Assembly: GCA_019749855.1 (NCBI GenBank)
Contig: JAIEPI010000048.1
Location: 1-9,372, forward strand
Reading direction: 5' to 3'
DNA from: Rickettsiales bacterium
GTDB taxonomy: Bacteria; Pseudomonadota; Alphaproteobacteria; Rickettsiales; UBA998
Length of the DNA: 9,372 nucleotides
The notes under the pieces are model-generated. The model saw nothing but the letters and a program-made list of their open reading frames with translations. It was not told the origin of the DNA and made no database searches. Of this stretch, positions 1 through 6,707 are shown piece after piece (the stretch's first letter is position 1; each line of letters opens with the position of its first letter). Position numbers and translations under genes: made by a program.

Positions 1-1310
1 GATTAACCGCGGCAGGCGGCACGGCTTCCACCTTTTCAGCTGCGGCAGCGGTGCGTCAGGGTTTAGCAGAGGCGGGATTTTCAGTGGAGCGCGTGGCGGG
101 TTACGGACGTAAGCGCCACATGACCATTGCCAGAAAAGCGGGTGTCAATGCGGCTCCCGCGTCTAAACCCGCGAATGTGACGGTAATTGGTGGGGGCATT
201 GCAGGGGTAAGTGTGGCGCGCGCACTTGCGGATCGCGGGGTGCAGGTGACGCTTCTGGAGGAGCGGTCAGCTCTGGCAATGGGGGGCAGCGGTACTCCGG
301 CGGCGATGTTATTTCCGCGTCTGGCAAAGCAGTGGACGGCCGCTGCGCGTGCAGATTGGGCGGCGCTTTACCATCTGCGGCGGTGCTGGCTACCCTCCAG
401 TGCGTCCGATGGCTTGATGCAGATAGCTAAGAATCAACGCGGCAAACGTGACGCAGAAGGCTGGGCCGCGCTGCCTGCGCAACTCGGCATGCCTGAAGCG
501 GTGATGCGCGCGTGTGATGCGGCGGAGCTGTCAGAGCGTGTGGGAATAACCATCAAACATGGCGGGCTTTTTATTGCAGATAGTCAGCTGATTTCCATGC
601 CTGACTTAGTGCTTAAGATGGCTGAACATCCATTCATAAAAATTATCAATGGGGTCGGCGTTGAAAGTTTAGAAAAAACTGGCGATGGGTGGCTTCTCAT
701 GACGAATTGTGGCATCATGAATGCATCGCATGTCATTGTTGCCTGCGGCTCGACGGCGCTGAGACTCTTGCCCTTTCTCACACTTCCACTCGTGCCGGTG
801 CGTGGTCAGTTGACACGGTTGCCCACCAGCGAACCGCTTAAAGCACAGCGCCTGCCGCTCGGCTATGGCGGGTATCTCTCACCGCCGGATGCTTCGGGGC
901 ATCATTGGTTGGGTGCCACGTTTGATCGCGGCGACTGTTCATCAGAACTCTCCGCCGCATCGCATGCGGAGAATATCGGGAAGCTTGGCGAAATAATGCC
1001 GGCACTGAATGTCATGGATACGACAACTGCAGCGCTGAGTGGCTGGGTGGGCCACCGCATGACCAGTCCTGATCGACTGCCGCTCATCGGGGCGGCGCCG
1101 AGTAGCGTTGACGCAGATGTCTCGGGGCTTTACCTCTCGCTGGCGCATGGCTCGCGTGGTGCGCTGAGCGGGCCACTGGGAGGAGAAATACTGGCCGCAG
1201 CGATATGCCAGCTGCCAACACCGGTGGAGCAATCCGTGCTGGGCACGTATGATCCCGCTCGCTTTCAGGCGCGCGCGAAGCGTTCGTTCTTACATTCAAG
1301 CAAAGAGTAA
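1..1310 (+). CDS. mnmC: MnmC, bifunctional tRNA mnm5U34 modification enzyme (5' truncated by window edge)
   Basis: The reading frame is open from base 3 to the TAA at 1308-1310, giving about 435 visible residues. The GTG at 51 is internal, not the start. Codons 3-50 read LTAAGGTASTFSAAAA and run straight on into VRQGLAEAGF and then GYGRKRHM, which matches the end of the MnmC methyltransferase domain (GG-T-ATFT, then V-RGL--AGF and GFGRKREM). The rest is the FAD-dependent oxidase domain: a dinucleotide-binding GGGIAG motif encoded near 189-206 with the acidic residue about 20 residues on (LLEE), and the C-terminal region GHRMTSPDRLPLIG followed by GSRGALSGPLGGEILAA. In the known enzyme the oxidase half converts cmnm5U34 to nm5U34 and the methyltransferase half makes mnm5U34 with S-adenosylmethionine, in the cytoplasm. 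Roughly 230 N-terminal residues should lie upstream of the window, judged from the family length of about 650-670. The family call is firm. It could be an oxidase-only protein only if the upstream part were degraded, and nothing visible suggests that. Confidence 0.93.
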   Translation, partial: LTAAGGTASTFSAAAAVRQGLAEAGFSVERVAGYGRKRHMTIARKAGVNAAPASKPANVTVIGGGIAGVSVARALADRGVQVTLLEERSALAMGGSGTPAAMLFPRLAKQWTAAARADWAALYHLRRCWLPSSASDGLMQIAKNQRGKRDAEGWAALPAQLGMPEAVMRACDAAELSERVGITIKHGGLFIADSQLISMPDLVLKMAEHPFIKIINGVGVESLEKTGDGWLLMTNCGIMNASHVIVACGSTALRLLPFLTLPLVPVRGQLTRLPTSEPLKAQRLPLGYGGYLSPPDASGHHWLGATFDRGDCSSELSAASHAENIGKLGEIMPALNVMDTTTAALSGWVGHRMTSPDRLPLIGAAPSSVDADVSGLYLSLAHGSRGALSGPLGGEILAAAICQLPTPVEQSVLGTYDPARFQARAKRSFLHSSKE

Positions 1311-1316
1311 TTAACC

Positions 1317-1796
1317 ATGCAGCCCCCTTTACGCATTTTATTTGTGTGCACGGGAAACATCTGTCGCTCGTCGACGGCAGAGGCAGTCCTTCGCGCTAAG
1401 TCAGAGCATGCGGGTGTATCAGAGCATCTCGAGATCGATTCCGCGGGTACGCATGGTTACCATATCGGCGAGGCGCCTGATTCCCGCTCCTGTGCGGCGG
1501 CAGCGGCGCGCGGTTATCCGCTCGCTCACTTACGAGCACGCCAGCTTGTGTCAGATGATTTTTGCTCTTTTAATCTGCTGCTGGCGATGGATCGGTCGCA
1601 TGAGGCTTTCATGAAGCACATGGTGCCAGCCGAGCATCACCACCGTGTGCAGTTGTTTTTACCCTATGGTGGCGTGCTTTCGCCGTTAGAGGTTGCTGAT
1701 CCCTATTATGGCCCCAAAGCCGGCTTTGATGAGGTGCTCACGGTGATTGAGCAGGGATGTGACGGGCTACTGCGTCGCCTTATCAGTGAGCGCTAA
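1317..1796 (+). CDS. low-molecular-weight protein tyrosine phosphatase
   Basis: The product is 159 residues, the usual size for this family. The P-loop CTGNICRSS lies at residues 11-19 (nucleophile C11, phosphate-binding R17, S18) just after the first beta strand RILFVC. The family general-acid motif is present as DPYYG with D128. The C-terminal helix GFDEVLTVIEQGCDGLLRRL also fits. These proteins are cytosolic and hydrolyse phosphotyrosine or act in arsenate/polysaccharide systems. Neither a tyrosine kinase nor an ars gene is visible here, so the substrate cannot be assigned. The canonical CRSP is CRSS here, a substitution tolerated in the family. The ATG lies 6 bases after the mnmC stop, with a weak AAAGAG about 9 bases upstream, so it is probably co-transcribed with mnmC. 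Its stop codon abuts a palindromic repeat. Confidence 0.93.
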   Translation: MQPPLRILFVCTGNICRSSTAEAVLRAKSEHAGVSEHLEIDSAGTHGYHIGEAPDSRSCAAAAARGYPLAHLRARQLVSDDFCSFNLLLAMDRSHEAFMKHMVPAEHHHRVQLFLPYGGVLSPLEVADPYYGPKAGFDEVLTVIEQGCDGLLRRLISER

Positions 1797-1961
1797 CCCT
1801 CGCCCCTTTAAGGGGAGAGGGTGCGCACCACGTGCGCGGGTGAGGGGTAGTAAAAGGCACCTTCCATTCCGCTGCTGAAGCTTCTTTGAAGGTCAGCGTC
1901 ACAGATGAAGACTCTTGAAGGACACCCTCACCCTAGCCCTCTCCCTCAGTGAGGGAGAGGG
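1797..1961. repeat. compound palindromic repeat (BIME/MITE-like) with inverted arms
   Basis: Two related arms face each other. The left arm (1797-1847) reads CCCTCGCCC, then GGGAGAGGG, then GGGTGAGGG. The reverse complement of the right arm (about 1924-1961) reads CCCTCTCCC, GGGAGAGGG, GGGTGAGGG. The left arm carries an extra small hairpin, GCGCAC at 1823-1828 against GTGCGC at 1832-1837. Between the arms is a core of about 70 bases with a weak CTGA...TCAG hairpin (1875-1896). No ORF or transposase is present. The layout resembles REP pairs (BIMEs) or a short non-autonomous element with terminal inverted repeats. No clear target-site duplication is visible. It begins on the base after the phosphatase stop codon. 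Confidence 0.75.
1937..1961. repeat. perfect 11-bp hairpin in the right arm of the palindromic element
   Basis: CCCTCTCCCTC (1937-1947) and GAGGGAGAGGG (1951-1961) are exact reverse complements around a 3-base AGT loop. No T-run follows on either strand, so it does not look like a classical intrinsic terminator. It could still protect or attenuate the 3' end of the phosphatase transcript, as REP hairpins do in other bacteria (inference). Confidence 0.85.
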
Positions 1962-1967
1962 AAGCTG

Positions 1968-1995
1968 TGTCATTCCAGCCTGCGCTGGAATGACA
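1968..1995. repeat. perfect palindrome with ATTCCAGC/GCTGGAAT arms
   Basis: TGTCATTCCAGC (1968-1979) and GCTGGAATGACA (1984-1995) are exact reverse complements separated by CTGC. The layout (GTCATTCC...GGAATGAC) resembles dispersed GTCATTCC-type palindromes found in many proteobacterial intergenic regions, including the neisserial dRS3 type. It differs in sequence from the preceding C/G-rich element, so two repeat families sit side by side. No T-run follows. Confidence 0.8.
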
Positions 1996-2025
1996 AGTTA
2001 ATTCAAACTGAAACACGACCGTGAC

Positions 2026-2053
2026 TTGACTTCATGCGACAGCTTGCTAGATA
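2026..2053 (+). promoter_or_regulatory. candidate sigma-70-type promoter of the gld-like operon
   Basis: TTGACT at 2026-2031 is a near-consensus -35 element. It is followed 16 bases later by TAGATA at 2048-2053, a weak -10, which is preceded by TGC so that it reads as an extended -10. Transcription would start near 2060, about 20 bases before the ATG of the ATPase gene. An AGGGGA ribosome-binding sequence lies at 2065-2070. It is the only good hexamer pair I see between the repeats and the gene. Confidence 0.45.
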
Positions 2054-2080
2054 GCATGCAGTGTAGGGGACGTCTTTGCG

Positions 2081-3040
2081 ATGGCTGACATTTGGGTACA
2101 AGCAACGGGTCTGACCAAGCGTTTCGGCGATATGATCGCTGTTGATGCGTTGGACCTAATGGTTAAAAAAGGCGAAGTGCTGGGATTCCTTGGTCCCAAC
2201 GGGGCCGGTAAAACCACGACGATGCGCATGCTGACCGGCTTTCTCACACCGACGCAGGGCACCATCCATATTCAGGGCATTAACATTGAAGAAGATGCGC
2301 TGGCAGCCAAAGCCTGTATCGGTTATTTGCCGGAAGGCGCGCCGCTATATTCCGATATGACCGCCCGCCAGTTGCTGACGTTTTTTGGTCAGGCGCGGGG
2401 GATGAAACGCGGCCAATTGCGCGACCGCATGCACATGGTTATTGCGCAGCTGGAGCTGGAATCAGTCATTGACCAATCCATTGAAACGCTCTCCAAAGGC
2501 TTCAAGCGACGCGTCGGTCTGGCGCAGGCGATTTTGCATAACCCGCCGGTGTTGATTCTCGATGAACCAACGGACGGTCTGGACCCATTGCAAAAGCAGG
2601 AAGTGCGACGTCTGATTCAGGTGATGGCCAAGGATAAGGCGATTATTATATCCACGCATTTGCTGGAGGAGGTTGAGTCGGTCTGCACACGCGCCATGAT
2701 TATTGCTGGCGGAAGACTGGTCAGTGATTCAACGCCGCTGGCCCTGCTGGAGCGTTCACGATTGTACGGCACGCTCCGTCTATTGCTTCGCGGGGTGGAA
2801 CCTGAAAAGGTAAAAGAACAGTTGCTAAAGCTTTCATCGGTACGAGCGGTGGAGCGCATCAACTGCGATGATAAACATTGCGAATATCGCCTATTTCCCA
2901 CCGCGCGCCATGTGGATATTGCGGAAGTAAGCCAGCTTTCTCACATGCAGCAATGGAAAATTGAAGGGCTGGAGACGGATCGTGGCAGTCTTGATGAGGT
3001 GTTCATCGCACTCGCTGCTTCCAGCGCGGGGAGACACTAA
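2081..3040 (+). CDS. gldA: ABC transporter ATP-binding protein, GldA type
   Basis: This is a 319-residue ABC ATPase and the energy source of the transporter encoded by the next genes. Visible motifs are Walker A GPNGAGKTT (38-46), a Q-loop region GYLPEGAPLY (81-90) where the usual Gln is replaced as in GldA-type proteins, signature LSKG (137-140), Walker B VLILDEPTDGLD (157-168) and H-loop STH (191-193). A C-terminal domain of about 100 residues follows, ending in GSLDEVFIAL, as in ATPases of ABC-2 exporters. The start is the ATG at 2081, with AGGGGA 10 bases upstream. The stop codon shares its last A with the next gene's ATG, indicating translational coupling. In Flavobacterium, GldA homologues belong to the GldAFG complex linked to gliding. 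Here the role is unknown, and the symbol marks family membership rather than gliding. Confidence 0.9.
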   Translation: MADIWVQATGLTKRFGDMIAVDALDLMVKKGEVLGFLGPNGAGKTTTMRMLTGFLTPTQGTIHIQGINIEEDALAAKACIGYLPEGAPLYSDMTARQLLTFFGQARGMKRGQLRDRMHMVIAQLELESVIDQSIETLSKGFKRRVGLAQAILHNPPVLILDEPTDGLDPLQKQEVRRLIQVMAKDKAIIISTHLLEEVESVCTRAMIIAGGRLVSDSTPLALLERSRLYGTLRLLLRGVEPEKVKEQLLKLSSVRAVERINCDDKHCEYRLFPTARHVDIAEVSQLSHMQQWKIEGLETDRGSLDEVFIALAASSAGRH

Positions 3041-3771
3041 TGCACGGACTCAATGCAGTATTTAAGCGTGAATTACTGGGGTATTTTCAAACGCCCGTTG
3101 CCTATGTTTTTCTGGTGGTTTTTCTCGTCGCAAGCCACGCATTCCCCTTTTATGTTGATCAGTTTTTTGAACGTGGAAAAGCCGATATGGCGCCATTTTT
3201 CAACTGGCATCCATGGCTCTATTTGTTTTTAGTGCCGGCGCTCACCATGCGGCTATGGGCTGAGGAGCGCCGCTCTGGCACGCTGGAATTATTGATGACT
3301 CTGCCTCTGCCATCCTGGCAGCTGGTGCTGGGAAAATATCTGGCCGCCTGGTGCTTTACGACGCTGGCTCTGGTGCTGACCATGCCGCTATGGATTACGG
3401 TGAATTATCTGGGCAAACCGGATAATGGGGTTATTCTAGCGAGTTATTTGGGCAGTCTGTTACTAGCGGGCGGCTATTTGGCGATGGGGGCCTGTCTCTC
3501 GGCCACCACTCGCAATCAGGTGATTGCCTTTGTGGTGACGGTGACGGCGTGTCTCGTCTTTACCTTGGCTGGCTTTCAGTTGGTGCTAAGCTTTTTTGAA
3601 GCATGGTTGCCGCAACCCATTGTTGAAACCATTGGCCTGTTTGGTTTGTTGACACATTTTTCTGATATTTCGCAAGGCATTGTTGAGTTCCGCAGTTTGT
3701 TTTATTTGGTCACCCTCATCTTGTTCTGGCTGAGCCTGAATTGGCTGGTGGTGGAAGCAAAGCGAGAGTGA
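3040..3771 (+). CDS. gldF: ABC-2 type permease, GldF type
   Basis: The 243-residue protein has about six hydrophobic segments, near residues 20-38, 57-72, 103-124, 132-154, 161-186 and 210-238, and belongs in the inner membrane. Family signatures are the N-terminal FKRELLGYFQTPVAYVFL, the loop LTMRLWAEERRSGTLELLMT at 68-87 (coupling region following TM2), and HFSDISQGIVEFRSLFYLV before the last membrane segment. The ATG overlaps the ATPase stop by one base (TAATG) with GGGGAG just upstream. As the only permease of the cassette it presumably dimerises, or pairs with the membrane anchors of the GldG-like protein. The substrate is not predictable from the sequence. Confidence 0.88.
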   Translation: MHGLNAVFKRELLGYFQTPVAYVFLVVFLVASHAFPFYVDQFFERGKADMAPFFNWHPWLYLFLVPALTMRLWAEERRSGTLELLMTLPLPSWQLVLGKYLAAWCFTTLALVLTMPLWITVNYLGKPDNGVILASYLGSLLLAGGYLAMGACLSATTRNQVIAFVVTVTACLVFTLAGFQLVLSFFEAWLPQPIVETIGLFGLLTHFSDISQGIVEFRSLFYLVTLILFWLSLNWLVVEAKRE

Positions 3772-3774
3772 GGA
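3771..3774 (+). promoter_or_regulatory. ribosome binding site that fixes the gldG-like start
   Basis: AGGA begins on the last base of the permease stop codon and lies 5 bases before the ATG at 3780. This supports 3780 rather than the in-frame upstream GTG at 3741, whose 13 extra residues (AGGGSKARVRNL region) are encoded over the permease 3' end and do not resemble the family N-terminus. Confidence 0.6.
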
Positions 3775-3779
3775 ACCTT

Positions 3780-5627
3780 ATGAGCCAGTTATTCTCGCCA
3801 CGTCGAACGATGATTTACACCATGCTAATGGCTGTGGTCATTTTTGTAACCATTAATCTGGTGGCGAACCGGTTGCTGGAATCCAGCCGCTTCGATTTAA
3901 CACAGCATCATCTCTTTACGCTATCAAGCGGAACGCAAGCCGTGCTATCCGCCATTGATGAGCCATTAACCGCGCGACTTTTTTATAGTGAAAAAGCTGC
4001 GAATGGGTATCCGATTATCCAGAATTACGCGACGCGGATGAAAGGCATGCTGAAGCAGTATGCGGCGCGCTCCAACGGGCGACTGAAACTGGAAATCATT
4101 GATCCGGAACCCTTCAGTGAAAACGAGGATTTGGCGGTGGCGCAAGGGGTGCAGGGTGTGCCGATTGACACGGCTGGAAACAAGCTGTTTTTTGGGCTTT
4201 CCATCACCAATGCCGTGGATGAGATTCAGTCTATTGCCTTTTTTAGTCCGGAACGTCAGTCCTCTATTGAGTATGATCTCACACGGATGATTGATCGTCT
4301 CTCCAATAAAAAGAAAGCCACGCTTGGCATTCTCAGCTGGCTGCCCATGAATGGTACGGCGCAAAGCCTGATGGCCGGGCAGGGGCCATGGGCCATTTAT
4401 CAGCAGATGCAGGAGTTTTTTGACGTTAAAGTGTTGAAAAACGAGACGGACGCGATTCCACCGGAAGTGAGCGTTCTGTTGGTCGCGCATCCCGCCCCGA
4501 TCAGCGATCAGACCTTATATGCCATTGATCAGTTCATGATGCGTGGCGGCAAGGCAGTGTTTTTAATTGACCCTCATACTGAGCTGGACGATGTGGCCGA
4601 AAAAACGTCTGATCTCTCGCCGCTGCTCAGCAAATGGGGCCTGAGCATGAAGGCTAAATATGTGGCGGGCGATATGGACGCCGCCATCCGTGTGGGCGCA
4701 TCCGATCGTGTCTCGGCACTAGGCTCTGCGCCGAACGTGACCTGGTTGCTGCTGAAGAAACCCAACTTTAATGCCCATGAAATCCTCACCTCTGATCTCA
4801 ATACCATGATCATGCCGACCGTCGGTATTCTTGAGAAAACCGAAGGGGCCACCGCCACCATCACCCCACTGATTACCACCGGAGCGCAATCCTTTGAGAT
4901 AGAGCAGATTAAACTCATGTTTGCCAAAGAGGATCCCACCATTCTCATGGATGATATGCTGCCGTCCGAACATCCGCTGATGCTGGCTGCACGCGTTGAG
5001 GGAAAGCTCTACAGTGCCTTTGATAAACCGCCTGCAGCGATCGATGCCGCCACAGCGCCCACCGAACAGCTCAAGGAATCTCAGGCAGACGCGACATTTA
5101 TTGTGGTGGCGGATACGGATTTCATACGCGATGGATTCTGGATGCAAAAACAGGAAGCTTTCGGCAGCAGTTTAACAACTCCCAGCGCTGATAATGGCGC
5201 ATTTTTGCTCAATGCGATTGATTATCTTAGTGGCAATTCCGCCTTGTTTGGTCTGCGAACGCGCACGACGGATGATCGCCGATTCACGCGTGTTGATGCG
5301 ATTCGCACGAAAGCGGAGTCACGCTTCCGTGAGGAGGAAGAGCGCTTGCGTGAAAAACTGCGCACGCTGGAGACGCAATTAGGTCAGTTGCAATCGCAAG
5401 AAGGTGGCGAGGCGTTGCTCAGCGCACAACAACAAGAGCAGCTGGAGAAATTTCGTGGCATTATGGTGGATACTCGTCGCGAGTTACGTGCGGTGCAGCA
5501 TGATCTGCGGCATGAGATTGAAGCGCTCGGCTCGCGTTTGAAGTTGATCCATATTGGACTGATACCGCTATGCGTTTTGTTGCTAGGTTTTTGGCTTCCG
5601 CGCCGCCTCGGCATGAAGCGTCACTAA
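3780..5627 (+). CDS. gldG: GldG-type ABC transporter auxiliary protein, membrane anchored at both ends
   Basis: From the ATG at 3780 the product is 615 residues. A membrane segment lies near residues 11-30. It is followed by the family-typical RFDLTQHHLFTLSSGTQAVL (37-56) and PLTARLFYS, then an extracytoplasmic alpha/beta domain (about 60-510). That domain includes VLLVAHP (232-238), a GGKAVFLIDPH strand (266-276), VVADTDFI (452-459) and NGAFLLNAIDYLSG (482-495), the layout of ABC-associated auxiliary proteins (GldG / ABC_transp_aux). A charged heptad-like coiled coil occupies about 513-585, and a final hydrophobic segment LIPLCVLLLGFWL ends in a basic tail RRLGMKRH. So most of the protein faces the periplasm with both ends in the cytoplasm. 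It starts 8 bases after the permease stop and ends 9 bases before the DUF4340 gene. The alternative start at 3741 is less likely. The molecular role of the family is not established. Confidence 0.87.
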   Translation: MSQLFSPRRTMIYTMLMAVVIFVTINLVANRLLESSRFDLTQHHLFTLSSGTQAVLSAIDEPLTARLFYSEKAANGYPIIQNYATRMKGMLKQYAARSNGRLKLEIIDPEPFSENEDLAVAQGVQGVPIDTAGNKLFFGLSITNAVDEIQSIAFFSPERQSSIEYDLTRMIDRLSNKKKATLGILSWLPMNGTAQSLMAGQGPWAIYQQMQEFFDVKVLKNETDAIPPEVSVLLVAHPAPISDQTLYAIDQFMMRGGKAVFLIDPHTELDDVAEKTSDLSPLLSKWGLSMKAKYVAGDMDAAIRVGASDRVSALGSAPNVTWLLLKKPNFNAHEILTSDLNTMIMPTVGILEKTEGATATITPLITTGAQSFEIEQIKLMFAKEDPTILMDDMLPSEHPLMLAARVEGKLYSAFDKPPAAIDAATAPTEQLKESQADATFIVVADTDFIRDGFWMQKQEAFGSSLTTPSADNGAFLLNAIDYLSGNSALFGLRTRTTDDRRFTRVDAIRTKAESRFREEEERLREKLRTLETQLGQLQSQEGGEALLSAQQQEQLEKFRGIMVDTRRELRAVQHDLRHEIEALGSRLKLIHIGLIPLCVLLLGFWLPRRLGMKRH

Positions 5628-5636
5628 GGACTCGAT

Positions 5637-6662
5637 ATGGCACGCATGAACCGTACACCGCTGCTTCTATCACTTATTACGCTCGGTCTTGTGCTGACTG
5701 GCTGGTCGTTGGTGCAATCAAATCAGGCGCAGTGGGAAGCCAAAACGCAGGGTCTGGTGTTTCCGGCGTTGAAAAAATCACTGGGTGAGCTGACCGAACT
5801 AACGCTATCGGCAGGTGGCGAAAAGCTGACGTTAATGCGGGGAAAAAATAAGCAATGGGTGTTGCCGCAAAAATCCAATTATCCCGTCGATATGGGGCGC
5901 TTTCGCGAATTGCTACGCCAGTTAAGCGCCAGCCGCCTGCTTGAGCAGAAAACAGCGCGCGCGGAGAACCACGCACAGCTGGGACTGGATCAGGAGCACG
6001 CCACTCATATACGGCTATTAGCGGGCAAGACCGTGGTGGCGGACGCATTGATCGGCAGGCTCTCTGAGCGGCGTCAGGCGACGTATCTGAGGTTTGCGTC
6101 TCAGGACCAGACCTGGACGATGGATACGCCGCTCTCGCTACAAACAAAAGCCACCTTTTGGGTGCGGCAGGAAGTGCTGGATGTGGCGCCTGATCGCATC
6201 CAGCGTGTGACGATTCAGCAGGGGAGCCAACCTGCATTACACGTGGAGCGCCGAAGCAAGAACGAGCCGTTTCAACTGATACCGGCCATGAAAGAGACCA
6301 ATGACAGTATCACCTATCAATTGAGCACCACGCCGCGCCTGTTTTCGCATTTGATGCTGACCGATGTGATTCCTGCGGCAGATGTGCTTGCCTCAAGTGC
6401 CGATGTGACGCGTATGGAAACGTTTGACGGGCTGGTCTTGAGTTTTCGCTTCAATGGGGAAGGCGAGTTGGCGACGGATCGCTGGGTGGTTGTCACTGCT
6501 ACGACAACTGACGGTGCCGCGGAGCCCGTCACTCAGGAGGCGGCGGCCATTAATGCGCGCACGGAAGGTTGGGCTTATCATTTCGCACCCTACCTGATGA
6601 CACAGCTGCGCTTAACGCATGATGTGCTGAAAAACTACAAAGGCCCATTGCCCGTGAAGTAA
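5637..6662 (+). CDS. DUF4340 domain protein, membrane-anchored partner of the gld-like ABC transporter
   Basis: The product is 341 residues. One N-terminal membrane segment (LLLSLITLGLVLTGWSLV, about 9-26) is followed by a periplasmic domain. Family-type features are LTLMRGKNKQWVLPQKSNYPVD (64-85 region), the segment RELLRQLSASRLLEQKTA followed by AQLGLD, and the LLAGKTVVADALIGRLS strand pair. These match the DUF4340 pattern in which repeated beta units read a 'K..W.l..p...a.' motif. An AAGGA at 5626-5630, overlapping the GldG-like stop, lies 6 bases before the ATG at 5637. DUF4340 genes commonly sit directly after gldG-type genes, so the assignment rests on both sequence and position. The biochemical function is unknown. 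The final codons and the stop lie within a 13-bp tandem repeat. Confidence 0.83.
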   Translation: MARMNRTPLLLSLITLGLVLTGWSLVQSNQAQWEAKTQGLVFPALKKSLGELTELTLSAGGEKLTLMRGKNKQWVLPQKSNYPVDMGRFRELLRQLSASRLLEQKTARAENHAQLGLDQEHATHIRLLAGKTVVADALIGRLSERRQATYLRFASQDQTWTMDTPLSLQTKATFWVRQEVLDVAPDRIQRVTIQQGSQPALHVERRSKNEPFQLIPAMKETNDSITYQLSTTPRLFSHLMLTDVIPAADVLASSADVTRMETFDGLVLSFRFNGEGELATDRWVVVTATTTDGAAEPVTQEAAAINARTEGWAYHFAPYLMTQLRLTHDVLKNYKGPLPVK

Positions 6663-6693
6663 GCGTCTGAAGTAAGCGCCTGAAAAAAGCGTC
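6655..6693 (+). repeat. three tandem copies of a 13-bp unit across the DUF4340 stop codon
   Basis: TGAAGTAAGCGTC (6655-6667), TGAAGTAAGCGCC (6668-6680) and TGAAAAAAGCGTC (6681-6693) are adjacent copies. The second has one mismatch and the third two mismatches to the first. The TAA stop of the DUF4340 gene (6660-6662) lies in the first copy. The array most likely grew by slippage. The third copy provides the A-run that serves as the T-tract of the dapD terminator candidate on the other strand. Confidence 0.8.
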
Positions 6694-6707
6694 GGGTTTA
6701 TTCGACG
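6683..6707 (-). terminator. weak candidate intrinsic terminator of dapD
   Basis: Read on the minus strand, CGTCG (6707-6703) and CGACG (6694-6690) form a 5-bp stem around an 8-base loop, followed by C and six T (6689-6683). The short stem and the fact that the dapD stop codon lies in the loop make this weak. Read on the plus strand, only TTT follows, so it would stop the gld-like operon poorly. Confidence 0.4.

Noticed and set aside
51..1310. A complete stand-alone FAD oxidoreductase starting at GTG 51
   Set aside because: The frame stays open to the left edge and codons 3-50 plus the first 24 residues match the end of the MnmC methyltransferase domain, so 51 is an internal valine.
1797..1821. 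Rho-independent terminator after the phosphatase gene
   Set aside because: The imperfect hairpin is followed by GTGCGC, not a T-run, and it is better explained as one arm of the palindromic repeat.
1851..1920. Small RNA or short gene in the core between the palindromic arms
   Set aside because: There is only a weak hairpin, no ORF with a ribosome-binding site, and no convincing promoter.
3741..3779. Upstream GTG start of the GldG-like gene inside the permease gene
   Set aside because: The 13 extra residues do not resemble the family, and the ATG at 3780 has AGGA at the right distance.
3966..4490. 174-codon open frame on the minus strand opposite the GldG-like gene
   Set aside because: It lies wholly inside a well-supported gene, shows no recognisable motif, and its composition looks like an antisense shadow.
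5677..6237. 186-codon open frame on the minus strand opposite the DUF4340 gene
   Set aside because: Low-complexity Pro/Ser/Ala/Arg content, no domain, and full overlap with the DUF4340 gene in a coherent operon.
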